Positions 27,300 through 37,050 are shown, counted from the stretch's first letter. The stretch: 64,000 bases of DNA from DATGMS01 sp040905145 (GCA_040905145.1 JBBDSC010000123.1:1-64000); one strand, 5' to 3'. Made by a program: numbers and translations. Notes: generated by a model from the letters alone, not told the origin.

Positions 27300-27488
27300 G
27301 AGTTAATATTTAAGGTTTTTAGCAATTATTTTAAATGAAATAAATGATTTATTTCAATAACAGAATATAAACAATTTCAAGGAATTTACTGCAATCCTTC
27401 TACTATTGTTTTTGTAAAAATCCAATATGCTTTATTGTTGAAGCTTTTTTTCTTTAGCGCCTACTTGAAGTTTTGAAGCGAAAAAAGA

Positions 27489-27516
27489 GAAGCCGCCCCT
27501 CTCCGGGAACGGCTTC
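27489..27516 (-). terminator. Intrinsic terminator of the upstream SusC/SusD pair
   Basis: GAAGCCG (27489-27495) pairs with CGGCTTC (27510-27516). On the minus strand the stem is followed by TCTTTTTTCG. It lies 24 bases after the stop of the SusD gene at 27540 and separates the two SusC/SusD operons. Confidence 0.72.
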
Positions 27517-27539
27517 ATAATTTGGCAATGATGTCTTTA

Positions 27540-28976
27540 TCAATTTACATCCCACCATAATTTTGTAGATGATTCATCACCCCCGATAGCCTGTGCAGCG
27601 GCGGTGCGGTTAGCCCCGTTCAACGTTTGCTCGTTGATAGGATAAATCAACCGTGTCGGAACAATTAAGGTGCCCGCCCCTTCTACATTAGGAGGCTGCA
27701 AGTTAGGTGCATCCAACCTTCTCCAGGCTAACCAGGCCTCATATCCACGGTTGTACAGGGCAATCCACTTTTGAATCCCAATCTTTTCTCTCCAATCTCC
27801 AGAGGCTGTTGTATAATTGACTTCAGGCTGAGCCAAGTAGGCGGTTGCCGCTGCAGCTGTCCCTCCCCAATAGATGATGGAGGCTGTAACGCCATTATTG
27901 TAATGCTCTTCCGCAGATCCTGCCACATTAAAACCTCTTTCCACAGCCTCAGCCAGCAGAAATTCAACTTCTGAATAATCCAACAGTAATGATTCGAAAG
28001 TAGGTTCTGTTATGGTAGGATTAACTGTGGAGAAATTAGCATAGGAATTGGGAAAGCCATATTCTCCACCGACATACCCCCCGTTAACCTGGGTAAAATA
28101 AAATTGTCTTCTAGGATCATTCAATTCATTCATGGCATCAACCAAAGTATTGGCTGCTACATAATCCTGCCTGGAGGTAAAAATTGGATTGATATTTGCT
28201 GAAACCGGATTGTTATTGGGTGGAGCACTCAAATAAGGCAATGCGGCATTATCCTCCAGACTGGTAAATACATTAGGGACAGCGGCCTCCACTAGAGTCT
28301 GTGCCTCGCCTGGATTAACATCCGCGATAACCATTCCTAATTTCAGTTTCAGGGAATTTCCGAATTTCACCCAGTTTTCCATTTCTCCCTCATACAATAG
28401 ATCCCCTTCTTCAAAACCCTCAGCCTCAGGATTTATAAGTCCCAATGCGGAATTAAGGCGGGTAAGGATTTCTCCATATATGGTTTGAGCATCGTCATAG
28501 GCCGGCAGGGAATTTTCCGGGTCTAGTGCCTGTGAATAGGGAACGTCCCCAAAGGTGTTCACCAAAACAGACCAGGCATACACTTCCATTATTTCTATCT
28601 GAGCCAACTGGTTGTTTTTTACTTCTGCGGAAGTTATCTGATCTTCCTCGACCAGTCTTTTCGACTCCTTCAGATCTATTAAGACATCGCGGTACAAGGT
28701 TTGCCATACATTTTGTGGAATAAGGCGTGAGGTCATGTTATATCTTGGTTCATCCAGATATTGGGTTGACGTCCAATGCTGGACATAGAACCTATAGTTA
28801 TTGATGTTTACGTTAGGGGTTGTTAAAACATCTGTCATGTTCTTTACTGCTCCTGTAAATAAAGTAGCAGGCGGAACCTCCGTTGCCCGTTTCTGATCTA
28901 TGTTATATTCATCAAGATCATCCACGCAGGATACCATTAGTACCAGCGAAAATAAACTTATAAGGATCTTTTTCAT
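27540..28976 (-). CDS. SusD-like lipoprotein, SusD/RagB superfamily
   Basis: This 478-aa protein has a lipoprotein signal (LVLMVSC, Cys17). It belongs to the shorter SusD-like branch (Pfam SusD-like_2 type): NYRFYVQHWTSTQYLDEPRY, then a helical TPR core (FGDVPYSQALDPENSLPAYD), FLLAEAVERGF, and C-terminal WRRLDAPNL and RLIYPINEQTLN. It differs in type from the other SusD in the window, so the two operons are not simple duplicates. It starts 10 bases after the SusC gene end. Confidence 0.92.
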   Translation of the reverse strand: MKKILISLFSLVLMVSCVDDLDEYNIDQKRATEVPPATLFTGAVKNMTDVLTTPNVNINNYRFYVQHWTSTQYLDEPRYNMTSRLIPQNVWQTLYRDVLIDLKESKRLVEEDQITSAEVKNNQLAQIEIMEVYAWSVLVNTFGDVPYSQALDPENSLPAYDDAQTIYGEILTRLNSALGLINPEAEGFEEGDLLYEGEMENWVKFGNSLKLKLGMVIADVNPGEAQTLVEAAVPNVFTSLEDNAALPYLSAPPNNNPVSANINPIFTSRQDYVAANTLVDAMNELNDPRRQFYFTQVNGGYVGGEYGFPNSYANFSTVNPTITEPTFESLLLDYSEVEFLLAEAVERGFNVAGSAEEHYNNGVTASIIYWGGTAAAATAYLAQPEVNYTTASGDWREKIGIQKWIALYNRGYEAWLAWRRLDAPNLQPPNVEGAGTLIVPTRLIYPINEQTLNGANRTAAAQAIGGDESSTKLWWDVN

Positions 28977-28986
28977 CTTCCAATTA

Positions 28987-31900
28987 TTAAAAGTTCAATT
29001 TTACATTAAATCCATAGTTTTTCATCGCTGGATAGGCACCACTTTGATAACCTCTGGCAGCGTTTCCTGAGCTTAAGCCTTCTTCTGGATCAGAATATTT
29101 CATGTTCTTATGGATGATCCATAAGTTACGGCCTATCAGTTGTAAATCCACCCCCTTAACTATGCCCAACCTCTGTACCAAAGATTGGTTTAAGGAGTAG
29201 GAAAGGACCAGTTCTCTCAACTTCACAAAGCTTCCATCATATACATAATTTGCCCTTGGAGCACCTTCATAATTGTTAGCCGCATATCCAAAAGGGGTTA
29301 ATCCATCCCCATTCTGGTTTTCAGCATAAATATCATTAGCGCCCCCGTCTTCTTTAACACCTGGCAATAAAATACCGCCTCCTTCTGCAACAGGAAGACG
29401 TGAAGGATTCCCTTTTGCATTCAGTCCTGCGGATTCCGGATATAGACCAGTTGCTTCACCATACCATTGATCCAATGAGAAAATATCACCTCCCTGCCGT
29501 ACATCAATCAGGAAAGCAAATGTCAGCCCCTTATAATTAATGGTGTTGTTAAACCCACCCATCCAGTCCGGATTTGGATCACCGATTATAGCATCTGCAT
29601 TACTGGAAACCATGTAGTATCCATCTGAATTAACTGTTCTTTGGCCATTGGTATAGACAAAGTCATTACCCCTGATGATCCCATAGGGGTGGCCAACTGC
29701 AGCATTAACTGAAACCCCTCCTTGGAAGGAGGCTATTGGAATATTTAGCACTTCATTTTCACCTTCTCCATATAGACTGATCACTTCATTTCTGTTGCGG
29801 GCAAAGTTAAAGTTCATGGTCCAGGTAAAATCCGCCGTTTGAAGAGGTGTAACAAACGCTGATACCTCGATACCTTTGTTTTGCACCTCACCTGCATTTA
29901 CAAATCTACTGGTATATCCACTTGCAGCAGAAGTACTTACAGGCAAAATCTGGTTTACTGTATTCGACTTGTACCAGGTAAAGTCAAATCCAAATAGACT
30001 ATTAAAAAATTCCGCTTCCACACCTGCTTCTACACTTTTTTGTCTTTCGGGCAGCAACTCATTATTGTTCTTTGTATTTGGAAGCGAAAAGATGGGAATG
30101 GAACCAAAGCCGGTTTCTGTGTCATACACATCGTACAGACTCAATGCCGGCGCATCATTGCCCACTTCTGCATAATTGGCCCGGACTTTTCCATGGGACA
30201 GCCAGGGAACATCAAGAACATTAGTAAATACAAAGTTAGCGGCCGCAGCAGGATAAAAGTAGGTATTGTTATCCTCGGGCAAGGTAGTGGATTTATCCTG
30301 ACGTGCCGAAAGTTCAACAAAAACCGTTTCCCTATACCCAAAATTGGCATTGGCAAATATACCATCAACACCTATACGCTGGAATTCTTCAAAAGGTGGC
30401 TGGACGGCGCTTCGGGTATTTGAAAGAGAATATAGGCCGGGCACCACGAGCCCACCATTTGTACTTGCCCTGATAGAGGACATTCGGCTTCTTCGCAAGT
30501 TGGATCCCAATAAGCCAGTGAAGCTTATATCCTCCGATATATCCTTGTTGAAATTCAACAATAGATCAAAGTTCGATTCTGTGAATTCTCTGTTAAATCT
30601 TGTGTATTGGCTTACGTCTGCACTGCCAATAGCTACCCGTTCCTCCTGCATATCAGTGGTGGTGTTAAAGGTAGCTCTGCCCATTACACTAAACCAGTCT
30701 GTAACCTGGTAAGTAGCACTTGCATAGCCATAGAAGTTGTCCCTGCTATCATTGGAATAGTTCTGATATCTGGTCCAGTAAGGATTATCAGAATATATTG
30801 GACCTGTATTTGAGCTGTTCCAGTTCCAGGTAACATTCTGCTCATTTCTCCAATAAGCTTCTTCCTGCTCGCTGATATCCACATTGGTTTGCCACCATTG
30901 CCTGAACTGCTGATTTGGGTTACGCCCATTATAACCAGTTCCGTACCTTCCCATACCTACGGTGCGGGAATAGTTCGCAGAAGCAGTAACAGTTAATTTT
31001 TCTGTGGCATCAAAAGAAGCGCTGAAGTTGAAAAGATCTTTATCAATATAACTATTGGGAAGATTTCCCTTAATGTCATTGCGGGTGTAACCTAAATTAA
31101 AAGTTGTTTCATCTCCACCACCGCTTACGATAATACTCTGGTTGGAATTGATGCCGGTCTCATAAAAAGTACTGGGATCATTTTCGGCCGCTACCCAAGG
31201 TCTCATTTCACCATAATTGGGCGAAAAGGGATCAATGGCATCCCATTGATAAACCATCAGGTCAGGATCAAAAGCAGGTCCATAAGAAGCATCGTCCTGG
31301 AACCGCACAACAGGTCCCACTCCACTCCCAAGATCGGCGGGGGAACGGAAAGCATCAAAATAGCCTCCCCCGTATTCTTTCTGGTATCTTATAAAAGTAC
31401 TCTTATCAAGAGTACTCCAGGTAACGCCACTGTTCAAAGTTATATTCAACTCATTTTTTCTACCTTTTTTGGTCGTAATCATAATCACCCCATTGGCTGC
31501 ACGTGACCCATATAAAGCCGTTGCCGCCGCTCCTTTTAATACGTTCACAGATTCTATATTGTCAGGGTTCAAATCAGCTGCGGCATTACCAAAGTCAGTA
31601 CCTACCCTACCTGTTCGTTGGTTACTTGTATTGGTATTGGCGTTACTTACAGGGACACCGTCAATAACAAACAAAGCCTGGTTATTTCCGGTAATGGAGG
31701 AATAGCCCCGGATGACCACATTGGTCGAACCACCCAAGGTATTGTTGGATCTAATATCCAGACCAGCCACCTTTCCCGAAAGGCTGTTCACAAAATCGGA
31801 GGGCCTTGTACGGGTAATCTGGTCCCCACTTACTTCCTGCGCCGAATAAGCCAGCTCATTTCTGTTTCTTTCAACACCCAAAGCCGTAATCACTACTTCA

Positions 31901-32208
31901 GATAATTCCCTTACATCAGGCTCCAAAACCACATCCAACTCTGTCCTATTACCAATGGTTATTTCCTGTGTATCAAATCCCACAAAACTAAAGACCAAAA
32001 CATCTGATCCCTCAGGAACATCCACTGAATAGGTTCCGTCCAAATCAGTGATTGCACCCACCATCGTCCCTTGCACACGGACATTTACCCCAGGTATTCC
32101 TTCCGGTTCATCGGCAGAAGTAACCTGTCCTGTTACCGTCCGGCTTTGCGCCATTACAGAGAACACTGTAATTATGGTTAACGCCAAGCCAAGTAAACCC
32201 TTCTTCAT
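28987..32208 (-). CDS. SusC/RagA-family TonB-dependent outer-membrane transporter
   Basis: This 1073-aa protein has a signal peptide, carboxypeptidase-regulatory-like domain (QVTSADEPEGIPGVNVRVQ), plug (VNVLKGAAATALYGSRAANG) and barrel ending in YGFNVKLNF. The N-terminal 110 residues are almost identical to those of the transporter at 27299, while plug and barrel diverge. It forms an operon with the SusD-like gene at 28976 and a terminator at 27489. The substrate is unknown; the divergent barrel implies a different ligand from the neighbour. Confidence 0.96.
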   Translation of the reverse strand: MKKGLLGLALTIITVFSVMAQSRTVTGQVTSADEPEGIPGVNVRVQGTMVGAITDLDGTYSVDVPEGSDVLVFSFVGFDTQEITIGNRTELDVVLEPDVRELSEVVITALGVERNRNELAYSAQEVSGDQITRTRPSDFVNSLSGKVAGLDIRSNNTLGGSTNVVIRGYSSITGNNQALFVIDGVPVSNANTNTSNQRTGRVGTDFGNAAADLNPDNIESVNVLKGAAATALYGSRAANGVIMITTKKGRKNELNITLNSGVTWSTLDKSTFIRYQKEYGGGYFDAFRSPADLGSGVGPVVRFQDDASYGPAFDPDLMVYQWDAIDPFSPNYGEMRPWVAAENDPSTFYETGINSNQSIIVSGGGDETTFNLGYTRNDIKGNLPNSYIDKDLFNFSASFDATEKLTVTASANYSRTVGMGRYGTGYNGRNPNQQFRQWWQTNVDISEQEEAYWRNEQNVTWNWNSSNTGPIYSDNPYWTRYQNYSNDSRDNFYGYASATYQVTDWFSVMGRATFNTTTDMQEERVAIGSADVSQYTRFNREFTESNFDLLLNFNKDISEDISFTGLLGSNLRRSRMSSIRASTNGGLVVPGLYSLSNTRSAVQPPFEEFQRIGVDGIFANANFGYRETVFVELSARQDKSTTLPEDNNTYFYPAAAANFVFTNVLDVPWLSHGKVRANYAEVGNDAPALSLYDVYDTETGFGSIPIFSLPNTKNNNELLPERQKSVEAGVEAEFFNSLFGFDFTWYKSNTVNQILPVSTSAASGYTSRFVNAGEVQNKGIEVSAFVTPLQTADFTWTMNFNFARNRNEVISLYGEGENEVLNIPIASFQGGVSVNAAVGHPYGIIRGNDFVYTNGQRTVNSDGYYMVSSNADAIIGDPNPDWMGGFNNTINYKGLTFAFLIDVRQGGDIFSLDQWYGEATGLYPESAGLNAKGNPSRLPVAEGGGILLPGVKEDGGANDIYAENQNGDGLTPFGYAANNYEGAPRANYVYDGSFVKLRELVLSYSLNQSLVQRLGIVKGVDLQLIGRNLWIIHKNMKYSDPEEGLSSGNAARGYQSGAYPAMKNYGFNVKLNF
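31869..32208 (-). repeat. Copy 2 of a duplicated SusC 5' segment
   Basis: Partner of 26960-27299 in the same orientation. The match includes shared runs such as GTCCGGCTTTGCGCCATTAC on the plus strand (at about 27228 and 32138). It could arise by duplication or be kept alike by gene conversion. Confidence 0.8.
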
Positions 32209-32719
32209 AAGTTCCTAATTTTGGTTTTTAACAATGAATAAATGTTAAATTGAATTACTATTATTCAAAATAACCAGAGAAGTATAACAAAAACGGTTCC
32301 AAGTAGGCACGCCTGATTTTTAGTAATTTATTTTTGCCAAAACCAAAATCTTAATATTACGGCAATTAAAGGTGCTGCATAATAGAAGGATGCCAATGCT
32401 CATTCACTATATAAAAGCAGATAGGGGATCTATTCAGAATTTAATAATTAGCGATATCTCAGAAAATGTCCACGGTGATTTAAAGATGATAAATAGATTG
32501 GGCATTTGGCATGCGTTTTCCTCCTGCTTTTAAAGCTAAAATTCTTCAGATCGAGGCATTTTGGCAACAGTTAGGAATACACATACGTATTAGTGTTTGT
32601 CTATAAACAGCCCTATAGAAAAATTTTTCCCTCTGGTCCCGCTCATTATCGAGGATGAAGGTCAAAAAGTATCTCGGTGGATTTGTGAAACCTGCAGGAA
32701 CCCAGCATTTGAACAGACG
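32209..32719. other. Upstream region of the second SusC operon; no firm gene
   Basis: About 510 AT-rich bases that must hold the SusC promoter, though I see no clear -33/-7 pair on the minus strand. One 47-codon frame at 32390-32533 on the plus strand has an upstream AGAAGG, but its product resembles nothing I know. No SusR-type regulator or riboswitch-like structure is evident. Confidence 0.45.
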
Positions 32720-33286
32720 CTATTTAGAACCAGCGGCATTCAAAGGAAAACGGTGACAAACCACCCATCGCCCAATTTCTTTTTTTAGTAGGGCAACTTC
32801 CTTTACTTCTAAAGTATCATGAAAGCCGATAGATCTTAGGAACGAAATATACTCCTCAAAAAATTGATCTTTTAGATCTTTAAAGGCCAAAGTCATGTGG
32901 GGATGATAGGCATAATCGCTTAATTCCACTTTTAATTTTAAATTGGCTTTGCACGTTGAAGCAAGATTTTCTTGCAGGACTTTAAGGTCAGCGAGTTGCC
33001 CTCCAACCTTCACATATATTACCCGTCTGCTGAATTTACCTATTCCGTTTAGCCTTAATTCAAAACCGGACTGTTGGTTGAAAAATTGCCTTAAGCGGGA
33101 TTTAAGATTATCCTCCTTTGCCGCATTCCACGAAAATGGCATTTTTAAGGTAATATGTGCAGGGGACTTCAGAGCATATTTAAGGTTGAATTTTTCTTTA
33201 AGTTGAAGTTTAAGGTCCGTAACATCTTCTTGAAGCTGACCTTCAGGGACAATGGCTATAAAATATTTTTGGAAAACTTTTGACAT
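32720..33286 (-). CDS. 2'-5' RNA ligase-like 2H phosphoesterase
   Basis: From the ATG at 33286 the protein has 188 aa; a GTG three codons upstream is the only alternative. The two HxT motifs that define the 2H superfamily are present (HITLKM near residue 45 and HMTLAF near residue 129). These enzymes act on 2',5'- or 2',3'-cyclic phosphodiesters. The cellular substrate of bacterial members is poorly known. It is divergent from the universal stress gene, with 79 bases between starts. Confidence 0.85.
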   Translation of the reverse strand: MSKVFQKYFIAIVPEGQLQEDVTDLKLQLKEKFNLKYALKSPAHITLKMPFSWNAAKEDNLKSRLRQFFNQQSGFELRLNGIGKFSRRVIYVKVGGQLADLKVLQENLASTCKANLKLKVELSDYAYHPHMTLAFKDLKDQFFEEYISFLRSIGFHDTLEVKEVALLKKEIGRWVVCHRFPLNAAGSK

Positions 33287-33365
33287 TTGAAACACAAATT
33301 TTCTTTTTCATTTCTAAAGAAGGAACCAATCCATTAAATTGGAACCCAATTCTGAAAATCCGAAC

Positions 33366-34274
33366 ATGAAAAATTTAAAGAAAGTTTTAGTTGGGCTGGA
33401 TCTTACCTTAATGGATGAGATACTTATTAAAAAGACCATTGATATAGTTCAACTTCTGGAAATTGAAAAGGTATATTTTGTACATGTGGCCAAAGACCTG
33501 ACAATATCGGAAGAAGTCACTAAAGCTTATCCTGATTTGCCAGCGCCTGTGGACGAAGCCATTGAAAAGAAAATTACAAATTCTGTCATTCATGCCGGGT
33601 TTCCTGAAGGGGTGGACTTTGAAGTGGAAGCCAAAGAAGGTAATCCATTGGAAACTATTCTAAGGTGGTCCAAAGTAAAAAACGTGGATATTCTTATCAT
33701 GGGCAGAAAACACGAGAACAAGGGAAGTGGATCTTTGGCCAAGCGAATAGCACACAAATCACCTTGTTCTGTCTTATTTTTCACAGAAGGCATTGCCAAT
33801 CAAAAGTTTGCCAATTTGATGATCCCCATTGACTTTTCATCCTACTCCCTTCTCTCCCTTGAATTTGCCCAAGAAATTGTCAAAGAGCCCAAATCAATAA
33901 AATGCTTCCATCTTTATGAAGTCCCCTCCGGCTATAGCAAGATAGGGAAGTCTTACGAGGAGTTTTCTGAAATTATGCTGAACAATGCAAAAGAAGATTA
34001 TCAGGAATTTATAAAGAAAAACAATCTCCCTCAGTTCGACTGTAAATTCATCCTAAGAAAAGATGATAACAAAGCCGAAAGTTTAATAGACATCGCCGCT
34101 AAAGAAGGAATTAACTTTATCATCATAGGAAGTCGTGGCCGAACGGATTCCGCTTCCATGCTCGTTGGAAGTGTCGCTGAAAAGTTAATCGACATCAATA
34201 ATGGAATTCCGATGTTGATTCTGAAGAAAAAAGGGGAAACCATGCATTTTTTAGAGGCCCTATTTAAGGTATAA
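33366..34274 (+). CDS. Tandem universal stress protein (UspA family)
   Basis: From the ATG at 33366 this is a 302-aa protein; an upstream TTG frame start is less likely. It has two Usp domains in tandem (KKVLVGLDLTLMDE and KFANLMIPIDFSSYS begin them). The second carries the ATP-binding signature IIGSRGRTDSASMLVGSVAE; the first has the shorter IMGRKHENKGSGSL. Such proteins are cytoplasmic and accumulate under stress or growth arrest. The gene appears monocistronic. Confidence 0.88.
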   Translation: MKNLKKVLVGLDLTLMDEILIKKTIDIVQLLEIEKVYFVHVAKDLTISEEVTKAYPDLPAPVDEAIEKKITNSVIHAGFPEGVDFEVEAKEGNPLETILRWSKVKNVDILIMGRKHENKGSGSLAKRIAHKSPCSVLFFTEGIANQKFANLMIPIDFSSYSLLSLEFAQEIVKEPKSIKCFHLYEVPSGYSKIGKSYEEFSEIMLNNAKEDYQEFIKKNNLPQFDCKFILRKDDNKAESLIDIAAKEGINFIIIGSRGRTDSASMLVGSVAEKLIDINNGIPMLILKKKGETMHFLEALFKV

Positions 34275-34340
34275 TCAAGGAAAGCCCAAGTTTTGGCAAA
34301 TAACCTCTATCATACGTCGTTTAGCCAGAATTTAAAGTTT

Positions 34341-34440
34341 GGAAAAATGGAATATTGGATATTGGAATGGTGGGTTTTTCTATTCCTCTTCCTTTCTTTC
34401 TATTTTTCTTCCATTATTCCACAATTCCATTTTCTGCCAA
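34341..34440. repeat. Intergenic inverted-repeat element (GGAAT type)
   Basis: Left part GGAAAAATGGAATATTGG and right part CCATTATTCC then ACAATTCCATTTTCTGCC form an imperfect inverted repeat. The right end (TTCCACAATTCCATTTT) recurs at about 44704 as TTCCAAAATTCCATTTT. It is probably a dispersed non-coding repeat family. Confidence 0.5.
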
Positions 34441-34499
34441 AAACCTATTTAAATACAGGTTACTGTTAAAAATGCTCCTATCCATACAAAATTCAGTTC

Positions 34500-35879
34500 T
34501 CAATAAACATTTTCCCTGTCGAAAACCAAATTATATATGGTATTAAAAACAATGGTTATATCCAGCCCAAACGACCAGTTTTGGATATAAAAATAATCCA
34601 ATCTAACTCTCGACCTAATTTGAAAAGGTTTTTCTATTTCACCCCTATAGCCCATCACTTGTGCCAAGCCTGTGATTCCCGGCTTAATTTTATGACGGGA
34701 ATTATATTTTTCAATTAATTTTTTGAACACTTGGTTCATAGGGACTGGATGAGGCCTTGGCCCAACAATTGACATTTCCCCAAAAAGCACATTCAAAAAC
34801 TGTGGCATTTCGTCCAAAGAATAACTCCTCAAAAATGCACCTATCCTGGTCACCCTTGGATCATTCTTTTGGGCCTGATGGGTATCGGAATAGTCATTGG
34901 GGGTCATGGAGCGGAATTTTATACATTTAAACACCCTGTTGTTTTCCCCGTTTCTATCCTGAACGAAAAAGATCGGGCCCCTGGATTCAAGTTTTATCAA
35001 AAGGCCGACTAAGGGTATCATCCAACTTAAAATCAATACAGTCACAAGACCCGCAAACAGGATGTCAAAAACCCGTTTACCAATCCTGTTAAAAGCATTG
35101 TCTAAGGGTATATCATTTACGTTGATCACCAAAAACTCTCCATATTTGGAAAAAGAAAGGTTTTTTTCCAATTGAAGGCTATCATTGGGTATTACTTTTA
35201 CCTTTATATAATGTTCATCAGCAAAATTGATGAATTTCTGGATAATTCCGGCACCCAATGTTTCATTGAGGTATATAACATCCAATTGCATGGAATCCGC
35301 CTCTTCAAAAAATTTATTATAATCGCCCCTTGTCTCATTACATGAAGACTGCTCATCATAATATCCCAAAAACCTAATGCCAAAATCTTTTCTAAAATGA
35401 AACATATTGACCAATTTCTGGCTTATTCCACCTTTACCAACGACAACCGCATTGCTGTAATTCCCCCCCTTCACGCGGTATCGTTTCACTGCCATATGAA
35501 CAGCTACCCGATATATGCTCAATAGAATAAGCATTAAACTGCTTACACTGATCAATAAAAAAAACCTGTTTAAATGATAATTCTGGAAATGAAATAAAAA
35601 CCAGACAAATGAAATGATGGAAAGAAACCAAAATAAAGAACCAAGGAACTTCTTTAAAGTAAAAATATAATCAGAAGTACGCCCCAATTTATAGTCCTTT
35701 CTTATGGTCGCCACTAAAAACCACACGATTAAAATTGTTAAATAAAAAAAGCCATTCGATTGATTGACATCAATGAAAAAGTTAACTATGTTTTTAGATA
35801 CAAACAGTGAAAAAACAATCACCGACAAATCCCCAAAAATAAATAGCCAAGGAAAGTATTTATAAAAGCGTTTCGCCAT
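34500..35879 (-). CDS. Polyprenyl-phosphate sugar-1-phosphate transferase (WcaJ/WbaP type)
   Basis: This 459-aa protein has four to five N-terminal membrane spans (residues about 10-115), a CoA-binding-like central domain (GNYSNAVVVGKGGISQKLV), one further span and a C-terminal bacterial sugar transferase domain: FKCIKFRSM, RVTRIGAFLRSYSLDEMPQF, LFGEMSIVGPRPHP, and KPGITGLAQVMGYRGE. It starts repeat-unit assembly by moving a hexose-1-phosphate onto undecaprenyl phosphate at the inner membrane. It marks the left end of the polysaccharide locus and is divergent from a methyltransferase. Confidence 0.92.
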   Translation of the reverse strand: MAKRFYKYFPWLFIFGDLSVIVFSLFVSKNIVNFFIDVNQSNGFFYLTILIVWFLVATIRKDYKLGRTSDYIFTLKKFLGSLFWFLSIISFVWFLFHFQNYHLNRFFLLISVSSLMLILLSIYRVAVHMAVKRYRVKGGNYSNAVVVGKGGISQKLVNMFHFRKDFGIRFLGYYDEQSSCNETRGDYNKFFEEADSMQLDVIYLNETLGAGIIQKFINFADEHYIKVKVIPNDSLQLEKNLSFSKYGEFLVINVNDIPLDNAFNRIGKRVFDILFAGLVTVLILSWMIPLVGLLIKLESRGPIFFVQDRNGENNRVFKCIKFRSMTPNDYSDTHQAQKNDPRVTRIGAFLRSYSLDEMPQFLNVLFGEMSIVGPRPHPVPMNQVFKKLIEKYNSRHKIKPGITGLAQVMGYRGEIEKPFQIRSRVRLDYFYIQNWSFGLDITIVFNTIYNLVFDRENVY

Positions 35880-36074
35880 AAAGTTTGAATCAATAAATTT
35901 TTCTTAACAAATGGAGACTAAATAATAATGGTGCAAAAATACTTGTATTTTCTTTTTAAACTATCCAAATTTGCCATAAAATTAGTAAAAAAAATACTGA
36001 TCTTGAGTAAATTTTCGTCCGGGGATTTGATTATAATCTGAAGGGCAACTTTTTTCTATTGAATAATACGCAGA

Positions 36075-36743
36075 ATGGGCAATTTAAAATCGCTTTTAGC
36101 TACTTCCAATGACCCTAATTCATTGGGAAGTAGGTTCCGATCAAAAAGATTTGCATTTTTTGAGCAGTTATTTTGGAAGACCTTTAAAGGGGGGAAAAAT
36201 ATCACCATTTTAGATTTAGGGGGGACAGAGGAATTTTGGAAAGATAAAAGTCTGATCAAGGAAAAGAACATCAGCATAACTTTACTTAATCTGGAAGCAG
36301 GGCCAGTTAGCATCAGTAACTTAAGAAGCGTTGCCGGAGACGCCACAGATTTATCTTCTTTTGATGACCAATCATTTGATCTGGTATTTTCCAATTCAGT
36401 TATTGAACACCTTTATACCTTTGAAAATCAAAAAAATATGGCATCGGAAACCAGAAGAGTGGGCAAGAAATATTTTGTACAGACTCCCAATAAATACTTT
36501 TTTATTGAACCTCATTACGCGCTGCCTTTCTTTCAATATTTGCCCCATTCGTTCGTTTTTTTTATCTTAACTAAAACAAGACTAAGCAGAATGCATAAAT
36601 GGAATCCCAAATATGCCCAAAACTACTTGGAGGAGATCCGGCTTTTGACCTTACAAGAAATGGAACAACTCTTTCCCGATGGAAAGGTAGTCTGCGAAAA
36701 ATTCATGGGTATGAACAAATCTTTTACCTTACATAATTTTTGA
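36075..36743 (+). CDS. Class I SAM-dependent methyltransferase
   Basis: This 222-aa protein has motif I ITILDLGGTEEFW (a variant of DxGxG), a motif II-like LLNLEAGP, DATDLSSFDDQSFDLVFSNS, and VIEHLYTFENQKNMASET, the usual SAM methyltransferase series. It continues into VQTPNKYFFIEPHYALPFFQ, as in capsule-associated methyltransferases. The plus-strand orientation is opposite to most of the locus. It probably modifies a sugar or lipid intermediate; the substrate is unknown. Confidence 0.82.
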   Translation: MGNLKSLLATSNDPNSLGSRFRSKRFAFFEQLFWKTFKGGKNITILDLGGTEEFWKDKSLIKEKNISITLLNLEAGPVSISNLRSVAGDATDLSSFDDQSFDLVFSNSVIEHLYTFENQKNMASETRRVGKKYFVQTPNKYFFIEPHYALPFFQYLPHSFVFFILTKTRLSRMHKWNPKYAQNYLEEIRLLTLQEMEQLFPDGKVVCEKFMGMNKSFTLHNF

Positions 36744-36786
36744 TTTTTTTTGCTCCTAAGCTCCCGATTAATCCAGAAAAGGTTAC

Positions 36787-36819
36787 TTTTGTGTTTAATT
36801 TAGATTAAATCTAATTTAC
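36787..36819 (+). promoter_or_regulatory. feo promoter overlapped by a 15-bp palindrome
   Basis: TTTTG at 36787-36791 and TAATTTAC at 36812-36819 with a 20-base spacer resemble a Bacteroidota promoter. Overlapping both spacer and -7 is TTAGATT-A-AATCTAA (36800-36814), a 7+1+7 palindrome placed where a repressor would block polymerase. An iron-responsive Fur/DtxR-type protein is the obvious candidate. The feoA ATG at 36826 lies only 6 bases after the -7 element, implying a leaderless or nearly leaderless mRNA. Confidence 0.55.
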
Positions 36820-36825
36820 TCTACT

Positions 36826-37050
36826 ATGACCGCAGATCAAATTAAAAAAGGGGACAATGCCCAAATCGAGGTTTTGGTTCCCTCCGAACTCACCCTACAT
36901 TTGATGGAAATGGGCTTTCTTCCAGGAAAGAAAATTAAAATGTTACAACAGGCTCCTTTAGAAGGCCCCATGGCTTTTAAATTGGAGAATTCGGTTATTG
37001 CTCTCAGAAAATCAGAAGCACAACTCATCCGGGTATTATTGGATCATTAA
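36826..37050 (+). CDS. feoA: Ferrous iron transport protein A
   Basis: This 74-aa SH3-like protein has the FeoA pattern: KKGDNAQIEVLVP, LHLMEMGFLPGKKIKMLQQA, and IALRKSEAQLIRV. FeoA is a cytoplasmic accessory factor of the FeoB ferrous iron channel. It ends one base before the feoB ATG, so the two are co-translated. The start is supported by family length. Confidence 0.92.
   Translation: MTADQIKKGDNAQIEVLVPSELTLHLMEMGFLPGKKIKMLQQAPLEGPMAFKLENSVIALRKSEAQLIRVLLDH

Noticed and set aside
22890..32208. A complete polysaccharide utilisation locus
   Set aside because: Two SusC/SusD pairs are present but no glycoside hydrolase, lyase, sulfatase or SusR/ECF regulator is adjacent, so a PUL with a defined glycan cannot be claimed.
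32390..32533. 47-codon ORF upstream of the second SusC gene, with an AGAAGG before the ATG
   Set aside because: The product resembles no family, composition is not clearly coding, and it lies in an AT-rich promoter region; it is mentioned only within the intergenic entry.
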